This document shows positions 1 to 5,244 of a DNA stretch of 5,244 nt, piece after piece. The DNA comes from Bizionia sp. (GTDB taxonomy: Bacteria; Bacteroidota; Bacteroidia; Flavobacteriales; Flavobacteriaceae). Within the stretch, counting starts at the first letter, position 1. Every line of letters begins with the position of its first letter. The notes beneath the pieces were generated by a model. The model made no database searches. It saw only the letters and a list, made by a program, of their open reading frames with translations, and was not told the DNA's origin. The stretch covers positions 1-5,244 of the forward strand of contig JAGPVI010000267.1 in the NCBI GenBank assembly GCA_018067115.1, in the 5' to 3' direction. A program made the translations under genes and the position numbers.

Positions 1-9
1 GGGCAACAT
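1..9 (-). CDS. Possible start of a further downstream gene (partial)
   Basis: An ATG lies at 9-7 on the minus strand, two bases after the TAA stop of the membrane protein gene (12-14), and reads Met-Leu-Pro before the window ends. Such tight spacing fits translationally coupled genes in one operon. Only three codons are visible, so the evidence is position alone. The alternative is that these bases continue the membrane protein after a frameshift, because both other minus frames are also open here. Confidence 0.2.
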
Positions 10-11
10 TT

Positions 12-563
12 TTAAATTCCACTCAATACAATTCCTATAATTATAATACTCAACGTAGTCCTAAGAAATGTATTTTTACTTTTATAAACATCAGAAATTA
101 AATTCCAACAATACAAATAAATAACAAAGGGCAACATAAATGCCGCATACTTAAAGTGGTCTACTATTGTTATTTCCACTCCCGCAAAAGACCAAAATAA
201 TCTAAATAGAAATGCTAATATTCCATACACTATCCACATCGCATTAACTTGAGCCATCCGTAAGCGTATCGTTTTTTTTCTGTTGGAAGCAAAAGGTTTG
301 CTCGTCCATAAATAAGTGGTGAAACAGAATGACAATCCAAGGGAAGTGAATGCTATTAACGCGAGATAGTAATAAGAAAATTTATAGTCGATAACATTCA
401 ACCAGCTTTCATCTGTAATATAAACGCCCATATTACATAGTTTTAAGGCGAAGCGGAAAAGAGTATTGAAAATTAAACTAAACCCTATTCCGATGATAAT
501 TCCGCTATAAAATTGGAACTTCCCAATGGTATTTATAGTGAAATTAGGCTTTAGTTTTTTCAA
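12..563 (-). CDS. Multi-pass inner-membrane protein, unknown function, TTG start
   Basis: I do not recognise the family. The 183-residue product has five hydrophobic segments that look like membrane helices, at about residues 20-40, 63-87, 107-128, 139-158 and 168-183. A basic loop (RKKTIRLR) lies near residues 95-102 and is probably cytoplasmic. The start codon is TTG at 563-561. An in-frame stop at 573-575 rules out a longer form, and the first internal ATG (Met45) would remove the first helix, so TTG is the best choice. No convincing ribosome binding site is visible, which is common in Bacteroidota. The reading frame begins 38 bp after the stop of the FAD-binding protein gene, so the two are probably co-transcribed. 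The protein stops inside its last hydrophobic stretch with no soluble tail, so it may be a complete five-helix protein or one shortened by a frameshift. It could be a small transporter or a membrane anchor, but no motif supports either. Confidence 0.7.
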   Translation of the reverse strand: MKKLKPNFTINTIGKFQFYSGIIIGIGFSLIFNTLFRFALKLCNMGVYITDESWLNVIDYKFSYYYLALIAFTSLGLSFCFTTYLWTSKPFASNRKKTIRLRMAQVNAMWIVYGILAFLFRLFWSFAGVEITIVDHFKYAAFMLPFVIYLYCWNLISDVYKSKNTFLRTTLSIIIIGIVLSGI

Positions 564-601
564 GGGTATAAATTATTTTGGACGGGGTTTTACACCTCTA
601 A

Positions 602-2350
602 TTAGTTTTTATTTAACCAGTCTCTATGGTTTTGTGCTGCTTGCTGTGCCCATTGTCTCGGACGTTCACCAAAACACTCCAAAATAGCATCGACACCTAT
701 TACTGTTCCTTTTGCTAATCTACCAAGAAGTGCAATGGGAGTTTTTTGATTTTTATTCATCGAAATTAAGTATCCACTTTCGTTTGTAGCCACACCCAAA
801 TCATCGTGAACAACCTTTATAAACCCATTGTCTAGCATATTTTGGACTAACGGAGACGTGACAGCCTTAATTTTAGGAGCATCTAAAACCGAGTCAATCA
901 TTAGGGTTGCTGTAATTGCTTTACCCGAATGTTCAAATCTCCAGCCCGTATTTGTCAGTTCAATATTAGGATCGTTAACCATATCCAAATTTAAAACCCC
1001 TGCTTTAACTAAGGCCAATAATTGTTGAATACTCTCCACTGGAGGTCCATAAGAATAGCGTTTTGTAGATTCGTCTAACGCAATTATTTCTGCAAAAACG
1101 GCATCAGAACATTTATTATATGATAAGGCTGTATAGATGGTGGGCTGGCAATGTCTCCATACTTGACCAATGCAATAATCTAAACTCACGGTAGCTTCTC
1201 CTTTAGCCATTGCTACAAAATTACCCATACTTGTTTCTGCAGATTGTGTCGTGGGAATAATAAGAGCGTGTTCTGTGGTTTGGTCTTTTAACCAGAGCAT
1301 AATTAACTTTTCAATCTCTTGTTTCGATATTTTTTGGGAATTGTTGGTATTTAATAATTTAGAAAAAATAGCTGCCGCTATTGGGGCAAAGGCTTCAATT
1401 AAAAAATGAGGACTTTTTGCTGCTTTCTGAGTTTTTGGGTTTCCAATTTGCTTTTCGAAGCTTACAATAGAAGCTTCCGAAGGTTTAAACCAACTATCTA
1501 TTCTAGCATTTAAAGGTTTGGGAACGGGCGGCAACCCATCGAGTGAAAACGGAACGAACATATCTTGGATTTCATATTCCGTTTTATAGGTGCAACACTT
1601 ATTTTTTTCATCATTATGTGTAGAAAAACTCCCAAATTTTATAGCTATTGCCCGCACCACATCAATCATAGCTAGTCCGAAACCACGAATTCCAATAGTA
1701 CTTGTACTCGTTAATTCTTTGTGCTGTAAATAATAAGCAACAGGATATGCCGATTTAAAAAGAGTTGTGTTTTCATTTTTCGTAGCGTATGCCTCCCAAT
1801 CCCTAATTTGTTTAGAGTGTTTTGTAGATTGATGACCTATGGTTAGCAGTATTTCAGAAAACGCATCATATTTAGTGGCGTCTGTAATTATTTGTAGCGT
1901 ATTATAATCTTCCCATTCTATTTTTGTGGCTTGTTCCTTATGTAACGACACCACCTTTGCTTCTACAAGAGGTTTTATAAGGGATTGGAATCTTTCTGAT
2001 AGGAATTCTCCTATTTTAGAGCGCGGAGGATACGTGTCTATTTCATCTTTAGATCCTGCGCTAAAATCTTTGTTAATCCACTCATGGTAAGATGGAAAAG
2101 ACTCAATGTTTAAGGTTTTAGTACTAACAGCTTTTCGCTGACTCAACTCTAGAGTCCGTTCTGAAATATTTATCCAGTTAGATGGATTTTGGTCTAAATT
2201 ATATATTTGGCCATTGCCAAAATTACCAGTAGATTCAAAGAGTGTTATATGAATAGTAGTGAGACTGTTCTGCGCAGCTAATTCAATAATTAAGCGTTCT
2301 AAAGCATAACCACCTCTGGGGCCAACACCAATTATTGCTACTTTTCTCAT
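602..2350 (-). CDS. FAD/NAD(P)-binding protein, YdhS-like (COG4529 / NAD_binding_9 type)
   Basis: This is a predicted cytoplasmic flavin-dependent oxidoreductase of 582 residues. What I see: an N-terminal Rossmann dinucleotide-binding motif GVGPRG at residues 8-13, directly after a hydrophobic strand (VAIIG). An acidic residue (Glu39) closes the second strand, as expected for contact with the FAD ribose. The segment FGNGQIY spans 44-50. LLTIGH at 168-173 resembles the second conserved strand motif of this fold. A second glycine-rich motif, GIRGFGLAMID, lies at 220-230, followed by LPPVPKP at 273-279. A conserved-looking block GRLAKGTVIGVD lies at 543-554. The GxGPRG opening and the second GxGxxxxD-like motif match the uncharacterised YdhS-type family, whose members are usually about 500-600 residues. 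The substrate is unknown. The related fold of amine N-hydroxylases makes a monooxygenase role conceivable, but that is inference. The ATG at 2350 opens directly onto the Rossmann strand, which supports this start. Its promoter should lie in 2351-2489, which also contains a repeat copy. The membrane protein gene follows 38 bp downstream. Confidence 0.88.
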   Translation of the reverse strand: MRKVAIIGVGPRGGYALERLIIELAAQNSLTTIHITLFESTGNFGNGQIYNLDQNPSNWINISERTLELSQRKAVSTKTLNIESFPSYHEWINKDFSAGSKDEIDTYPPRSKIGEFLSERFQSLIKPLVEAKVVSLHKEQATKIEWEDYNTLQIITDATKYDAFSEILLTIGHQSTKHSKQIRDWEAYATKNENTTLFKSAYPVAYYLQHKELTSTSTIGIRGFGLAMIDVVRAIAIKFGSFSTHNDEKNKCCTYKTEYEIQDMFVPFSLDGLPPVPKPLNARIDSWFKPSEASIVSFEKQIGNPKTQKAAKSPHFLIEAFAPIAAAIFSKLLNTNNSQKISKQEIEKLIMLWLKDQTTEHALIIPTTQSAETSMGNFVAMAKGEATVSLDYCIGQVWRHCQPTIYTALSYNKCSDAVFAEIIALDESTKRYSYGPPVESIQQLLALVKAGVLNLDMVNDPNIELTNTGWRFEHSGKAITATLMIDSVLDAPKIKAVTSPLVQNMLDNGFIKVVHDDLGVATNESGYLISMNKNQKTPIALLGRLAKGTVIGVDAILECFGERPRQWAQQAAQNHRDWLNKN

Positions 2351-2382
2351 AGTTAATATGATTTGTTTTTTTATTGTAACCA

Positions 2383-2466
2383 GCGGTTTTATGCGTGGTT
2401 AATCACGTAATTTAACAAATTAAAATTTAATAGAAAATGGGTTATGGTGTTTAGTAAGTAGGGTAG
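2383..2466. repeat. Intergenic direct repeat, copy A
   Basis: This copy lies between the barrel protein gene and the FAD-binding protein gene. The core 2409-2466 aligns without gaps to 3158-3215 and matches at 46 of 58 bases by hand count. Left of the core, GCGGTTTTATGCG (2383-2395) corresponds to GCGGTTTAAGCG (3143-3154) in copy B. Copy A carries about 10 extra bases between this block and the core. Both copies run in the same direction. The core contains two related sub-repeats, TTTAACAAATT (2411-2421) and TTTAGTAAGTA (2450-2460), starting 39 bases apart. The element occupies most of the 139-bp gap that must also contain the FAD gene's promoter. The family is not identified. Confidence 0.75.
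2394..2407. promoter_or_regulatory. Near-perfect 14-bp palindrome upstream of the FAD protein gene
   Basis: CGTGGTTAATCACG is self-complementary except for one central-flank G:T pair, and lies 43 bp upstream of the FAD gene's ATG. Its TGGTTA (2396-2401) can instead pair with TAACCA at 2377-2382, giving an alternative hairpin. It could be a binding site for a dimeric regulator or a structural part of repeat copy A. It falls mostly in the extra bases that copy B lacks. Function is inference only. Confidence 0.3.
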
Positions 2467-2489
2467 CGCCTGTTTTTTTAGTTATTAGA

Positions 2490-3047
2490 TTAAAAGCGAT
2501 ATCCAATTCTTAAATGTAAATTCACTGCCACATCAGGCTCATTTATTAAAACGACATTATCTTTATTAAAGTAATGTAAGTAACCAACGCCAATTCCAGT
2601 TTCATAATTAAAATGATTACCAATATTTCGTCTTATTCCCCAGGTTGGTACAATCGAAATATCACTAATAAAATTAATATTTTGCTCATTAGAAATTACG
2701 AACAAATCCGGGTGATACGTTGTCTTTATCGCTATAAAATTTCCGCTGTTACCATCTGTTCTTCTCGATTTATTTTCTCTTTTGTTTAAATTGTAATACC
2801 AACGCGGTTCTAGTGTAATGGTTGGACTGAGTAGAAACCCCTCTATAACATCACTACCGTAAATACCAGTATCAAGGCCAACCTCTGTTCTTAAAGCGAT
2901 TTGATTAGATAATTTCGCCTCATTATGCACCCAAATGCCTAAAAAACCTGTTTGTATTCCATAAACAGATTTCTCAACGCTCGCATTTTGAGAGTGACCA
3001 ATAAAAGTGATTGCGCAAAGCGCTAAGGTTAATACTATTTTTTTCAT
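2490..3047 (-). CDS. Small outer-membrane beta-barrel protein, unknown function
   Basis: The 185-residue product begins with a Sec signal peptide: MKK, a hydrophobic stretch over residues 4-17, and likely cleavage just before or after Gln20 (GHSQ). The mature part has alternating polar/hydrophobic stretches typical of membrane beta-strands, at about residues 27-37, 48-59, 74-88, 102-112, 129-139, 146-158 and 173-185. It ends in a strand closing with aromatic Phe (HLRIGYRF), the usual C-terminal signature recognised by the BAM assembly machinery. The strand PRWYYNLNKR followed by a polar loop (about 89-101) is typical of small porin-like proteins of Flavobacteria. The expected location is therefore the outer membrane. 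Ligand and role are unknown. The ATG at 3047 gives a compact signal peptide and is the natural start. The gene stands alone, with wide gaps on both sides, and is bracketed by same-direction repeat copies A and B. A palindrome lies about 10 bp and an A-tract motif about 34 bp upstream. Confidence 0.82.
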   Translation of the reverse strand: MKKIVLTLALCAITFIGHSQNASVEKSVYGIQTGFLGIWVHNEAKLSNQIALRTEVGLDTGIYGSDVIEGFLLSPTITLEPRWYYNLNKRENKSRRTDGNSGNFIAIKTTYHPDLFVISNEQNINFISDISIVPTWGIRRNIGNHFNYETGIGVGYLHYFNKDNVVLINEPDVAVNLHLRIGYRF

Positions 3048-3056
3048 AAAGTTTGA

Positions 3057-3083
3057 TTTTAGATCTAAAAACTAATTTTTAGA
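3057..3083 (-). promoter_or_regulatory. Overlapping palindrome and hairpin upstream of the barrel protein gene
   Basis: TTTTAGATCTAAAA (3057-3070) is a perfect 14-bp palindrome ending 9 bp before the start codon. Its right half is reused in a second inverted repeat: TCTAAAAA (3064-3071), a four-base loop, then TTTTTAGA (3076-3083), an 8-bp perfect stem. The two structures share 3064-3070 and cannot form at once. The position suits an operator or a 5' leader structure controlling translation. The arms are AT-rich, so chance is a real alternative. Confidence 0.35.
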
Positions 3084-3098
3084 CAACTGTTTTTTTTG
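3082..3098 (-). promoter_or_regulatory. A-tract motif upstream of the barrel protein gene
   Basis: On the minus strand this reads CAAAAAAAACAGTTGTC and ends 34 nt before the barrel gene's ATG. A very similar string lies 38 nt before the start of the YD-like protein gene (4074-4090). The shared placement before two exported-protein genes suggests a promoter-associated element such as an UP-like A-tract. I find no good Bacteroidota -7 box (TAnnTTTG) at the expected spacing. Confidence 0.25.
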
Positions 3099-3142
3099 AG
3101 TTAGATTGTTTTTTTTTGGTGTTGGTACGTTTGCTACTAGTT

Positions 3143-3215
3143 GCGGTTTAAGCGCGAAATTTAGTAAATAAATATGGAATAGAAAATCTGTGATGTTGTT
3201 TAGTAAATAGAGTAG
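3143..3215. repeat. Intergenic direct repeat, copy B
   Basis: This is the second copy of the repeat at 2383-2466, in the same orientation and about 750 bp away. The core 3158-3215 matches copy A at 46 of 58 ungapped positions, and GCGGTTTAAGCG (3143-3154) corresponds to the left block of copy A. The core holds an exact 11-base internal repeat, TTTAGTAAATA, at 3160-3170 and 3199-3209. CTAGTT (3137-3142) and AACTAG (3216-3221), just outside the matched part, are inverted and could form terminal pairing. The copy sits in the gap between the YD-like protein gene and the barrel gene, 13 bp beyond the former's stop codon. Confidence 0.75.
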
Positions 3216-3228
3216 AACTAGCGATAAA

Positions 3229-4035
3229 TTATATGCGGGGATTCGTATTAAATTTTTTATAGAAATACTTATTTTTAGAGTCAATCTCATCTTTTATAAA
3301 AATAAATTTCTCTATTAAATTATTGTCAGAATCATATTTGTAGTCAATTCTTTTCTTAATCTTTGAATATGTCAACTCAATGAGTTGTCCAATTTCGTTA
3401 TATTTTTTTGTTAAAGAAAGGTTTCTTTTTCTCTTTTTATTGTCATAAATGAAAATTGTATTTTCTTTTTTATTATTAACATAAATTGAAGTTGAAATTT
3501 TTTCCCCGTTTGGATTATACCTTTCTGTTTTCTTCAATAACTTATCATTATCATAGAAATACTTGTAACTCAAAAAGTAATTATTAGATTTTACATCCTC
3601 ATTATATAATTCTGTATTTAAATCGTTTTCATAAATTCTTTTCTGATGAATTAATAATTTTCCTTCTGGACTATGTTGAAAATTCTCTGTTCTATTTTCG
3701 TTCTTATCATATTTGTATGTCAAAACAGTTGAAATTTTATCAAATTTATAACCAGTTTGTTTACTCATTAATCCATCGGAGTTATATTCAATTATGTATT
3801 GATAACGTAGTTTCCCATTTTCGTTAAACCTACTATCTTTTATATGTTTACCATGCTTGTCATAGAAGTCAATATCTTTAAGAATACTATCATTATTTTT
3901 TAGATTGAATTCATATTCGTGTACTTCATTTATTTCATTATTCATTCGTATTTTTTGCTCCTCTTCATTACTAATCTGACTGATTGAAGCTAACGCGTTT
4001 AATAATAAAAAAAATAATAAAAATTTTGTTTTCAT
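3229..4035 (-). CDS. Secreted protein with degenerate YD-like repeats
   Basis: The product is 268 residues from the ATG at 4035. A frame-extending ATG at 4056 would add seven polar residues (MRKIEQP) ahead of what is otherwise a textbook signal peptide (MKTKFLLFFLLLNALASIS, cleavage near Ser19-Gln20), so I prefer the inner start. There is no lipobox cysteine. From about residue 57 the chain is a series of 14-22-residue units with the pattern aromatic-Asp/Asn-x-x-Gly-x-Leu followed by a strand. Examples are FYDKHGKHI (57-65), FNENGKLRY (70-78), YNSDGLMSK (84-92), YKYDKNENR (107-115), YFYDNDKLLKK (159-169), YNPNGEKIS (173-181), YNEIGQLIE (212-220) and YKYDSDNNLIEK (232-243). These resemble YD/RHS or MORN-like beta-strand repeats but are too diverged to assign. 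The expected location is the periplasm or cell surface. The function is unknown. The last codons and stop lie just beside repeat copy B. Confidence 0.75.
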   Translation of the reverse strand: MKTKFLLFFLLLNALASISQISNEEEQKIRMNNEINEVHEYEFNLKNNDSILKDIDFYDKHGKHIKDSRFNENGKLRYQYIIEYNSDGLMSKQTGYKFDKISTVLTYKYDKNENRTENFQHSPEGKLLIHQKRIYENDLNTELYNEDVKSNNYFLSYKYFYDNDKLLKKTERYNPNGEKISTSIYVNNKKENTIFIYDNKKRKRNLSLTKKYNEIGQLIELTYSKIKKRIDYKYDSDNNLIEKFIFIKDEIDSKNKYFYKKFNTNPRI

Positions 4036-4073
4036 AGGTTGCTCTATTTTTCGCATAATGGTTTTTTTTATGT

Positions 4074-4090
4074 GACGAACTGTTTTTTTG
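4074..4090 (-). promoter_or_regulatory. A-tract motif upstream of the YD-like protein gene
   Basis: The minus strand reads CAAAAAAACAGTTCGTC, differing from the copy at 3082-3098 by one A in the tract and one extra C. It ends 38 nt before the preferred start at 4035. It is a candidate promoter-associated element, supported only by this similarity and placement, and the A-run is low-complexity. Confidence 0.25.
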
Positions 4091-4138
4091 TAAGTATACG
4101 AAGATTGAGTATAAATAACATAGGGTGCTCTATTGCTT

Positions 4139-4747
4139 TTATTCCAAATAGTCTCTTTCTCTTAAATATTTCAACAAATTTTGAAGATTTTCAAAAGATT
4201 TTGTTGTCATATTATTCATTATAGGCGTTGCCTCTTCAGTTGTTTTTAAATTATATTCGTTTTCTTTAGCAGGTCTATAAAACTCTCCTTCGCTGTATAA
4301 CTTTAATCCTGCATATTCATTAAAGTCGTAAATTGAATCCGATAGAATTATTATTAATTTATTTAGTTCATTATCAGAAGTTCTATAATTAATGGATTGT
4401 GCTTTTTCAGTAAATGCAATTGTTTTTCGAATTGGTTTTTGAGCATAGCCATACCAACTATTCTGTTCAAAAATTGAGCTCTCAAAGGCCGTAATATCTA
4501 AAGTTTCAATTAACTCCTTAACTATTCTTAGATCTCTTTTTTTTGGTTTAGATTTAAGTGTTTTTATTATCTTTTTATGAGTTGATAATTCATATAATAA
4601 TATTAAGCAAAGAATACTTATAACTCCAATTGAAGTCATCTTCCAGCTATTTAAAAAGACGGATAAACTCAAATTTGAAGTTATTATATTTACTACAATT
4701 GGTATCAGAATTAGGCTGAAATACCATCTCTCAAAAAAATTTGCCAT
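4139..4747 (-). CDS. Membrane protein with two N-terminal helices and a soluble domain, unknown function
   Basis: I do not recognise this 202-residue protein. Two hydrophobic segments, at about residues 9-29 and 38-54, form a short helical hairpin. They are followed by a strongly basic stretch (KKIIKTLKSKPKKRDLR, 58-74), which by the positive-inside rule places the remaining 130 residues in the cytoplasm. The soluble part looks mainly helical: 74-90 amphipathic, 124-143 (NELNKLIIILSDSIYDF) amphipathic, and 183-199 (KSFENLQNLLKYLRERD) a charged C-terminal helix. A hairpin plus cytoplasmic domain occurs in many sensors and effectors, but no catalytic motif is visible, so I assign none. The ATG at 4747 precedes the first helix by a few residues and is the natural start. 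The preceding gene ends 46 bp upstream with no visible terminator, so co-transcription is likely. The coding sequence is very AT-rich (about 15% GC over 4561-4620), unlike the left part of the window. Confidence 0.7.
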   Translation of the reverse strand: MANFFERWYFSLILIPIVVNIITSNLSLSVFLNSWKMTSIGVISILCLILLYELSTHKKIIKTLKSKPKKRDLRIVKELIETLDITAFESSIFEQNSWYGYAQKPIRKTIAFTEKAQSINYRTSDNELNKLIIILSDSIYDFNEYAGLKLYSEGEFYRPAKENEYNLKTTEEATPIMNNMTTKSFENLQNLLKYLRERDYLE

Positions 4748-4793
4748 AAAAGTTATTAATATTCTGTTTTATAATTAGTAATTTTTGCTTTTC

Positions 4794-5244
4794 TCAGAGG
4801 TTGTTTATTTCAAAATAGCTTGATAAAAAATTTATTCGGCTCTTAAAAAAAATGTTATAATATTTTTCCGATAATGTATTTTCCATAAACTCATCAAGCA
4901 TAATTCTTTTTTGATTATGATTTAATTTTTCCCAGACTTTTGGAGAAAAGAAAGTGTTTTCACAATTAGCAATGATTAAAGAAGTTATAGCTATTTCTAA
5001 TTCTTTTTTCTCTAGTTCCTCTAATTCACTCAATAATAAGTTTCCATTTTCGTCATCAGGAAAAACTGCTATTATTACAAATGTTGTTGTTTTATCTGGC
5101 AAGAAAGTCAATAAAGGTTGAGACCAAGGTTCATTTGGGTTTAGATGATTATTCATTGGTTTATTTCTATATGTTACTCTCGGCGAAATTTGTGAAGAAA
5201 CAGCGAATGGATATAAACCATCTTTTTCGTAAACTAAATATCTG
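4794..5244 (-). CDS. Unrecognised protein, C-terminal part (5' end beyond the window)
   Basis: The TGA stop is at 4796-4794. An ATG at 5156 would give a 120-residue protein, but the same frame stays open for 29 more codons to the window edge. Those codons encode a protein-like sequence (RYLVYEKDGLYPFAVSSQIS, then PRVTYRNKP), so the gene probably begins outside the window and Met at 5156 is internal. Visible in the product are a Pro/Trp-rich turn (NPNEPWSQP), a hydrophobic strand (TTFVIIAVF), an acidic helix (LLLSELEELEKKELEIAITS) with heptad-like spacing, and a helical C-terminus. There is no signal peptide or membrane helix in the visible part. I do not recognise a family. The gene is followed after 46 bp by the two-helix membrane protein gene, probably in the same transcript. 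Confidence 0.65.
   Translation of the reverse strand, partial: RYLVYEKDGLYPFAVSSQISPRVTYRNKPMNNHLNPNEPWSQPLLTFLPDKTTTFVIIAVFPDDENGNLLLSELEELEKKELEIAITSLIIANCENTFFSPKVWEKLNHNQKRIMLDEFMENTLSEKYYNIFFKSRINFLSSYFEINNL

Noticed and set aside
564..601. Rho-independent terminator between the FAD and membrane protein genes
   Set aside because: The GGTGTAAAACCCC stretch pairs poorly and is not followed by a T-run on the minus strand.
828..1028. Plus-strand open frame of 66 codons
   Set aside because: It lies wholly inside the well-supported FAD-binding protein gene on the other strand and has no recognisable features.
2383..3215. True integron attC sites and gene cassette array
   Set aside because: The layout is suggestive, but I could not find a convincing RYYYAAC / GTTRRRY pair at the element ends and no integrase is present. 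I describe them only as direct repeats.
3072..3290. Minus-strand open frame of 72 codons between the YD-like and barrel genes
   Set aside because: It starts inside the YD-like gene in another frame, runs straight through repeat copy B and the low-complexity A-tracts, and its product is a low-complexity Leu/Asn/Lys string.
3229..4035. RHS or polymorphic toxin assignment
   Set aside because: The repeats are too diverged and the protein too short, and there is no RHS core motif or C-terminal toxin domain.
4036..4056. Upstream ATG of the YD-like protein gene
   Set aside because: It would put seven polar residues before a complete signal peptide that already begins with MKTK at 4035, so the inner ATG is preferred.
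4057..4138. Third degenerate copy of the repeat between the YD-like and two-helix genes
   Set aside because: Only a short patch (TAAATAACATAGGGTG) resembles sequence flanking copy B (about 12 of 16 bases), and the 58-bp core is absent.
4039..4224. Plus-strand open frame of 61 codons
   Set aside because: It overlaps the 3' end of the two-helix protein gene and an intergenic gap antisense, with no supporting signal.

Overview
This window most likely comes from a Flavobacteriaceae or related Bacteroidota chromosome. The evidence is an AT-rich sequence, Lys/Asn/Ile-rich proteins, a small outer-membrane barrel protein ending in Phe with a PRWYYNLNKR-type strand, and gene starts without clear Shine-Dalgarno sequences. 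The genus cannot be read from the sequence. Every gene I can support is on the minus strand, so transcription runs from high to low coordinates. No stretch longer than 300 bases lacks a gene, and I see no rRNA, tRNA, CRISPR, transposase or integrase.

Right part (about 3229-5244) is very AT-rich and looks accessory. In transcription order it holds the C-terminal part of an unrecognised protein whose frame stays open to the window edge (4794-5244), an unrecognised protein with two N-terminal membrane helices (4139-4747), and a secreted protein built of degenerate YD-like beta-strand repeats (3229-4035). None has a function I can name.

Middle part (2351-3228) holds one small exported beta-barrel protein (2490-3047). 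It is bracketed by two copies, in the same orientation, of a diverged intergenic repeat. The copies are 2409-2466 and 3158-3215 and match at 46 of 58 ungapped positions, with a further shared GCGGTTT..GCG block to the left of each. The gaps also hold palindromes, and a shared A-tract motif lies 34-38 nt upstream of the starts of the two secreted-protein genes. This module, one gene between direct repeats, is the most unusual structure in the window.

Left part (1-2350) looks more like ordinary chromosome. It holds a 582-residue FAD/NAD(P)-binding protein of the YdhS/COG4529 type, then a TTG-started multi-pass membrane protein 38 bp downstream, which probably shares its transcript. The membrane protein ends abruptly at the window edge, next to a possible start of a further gene.

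Apart from the likely pairing of the FAD protein with the membrane protein, nothing in the sequence shows that these genes share a pathway.
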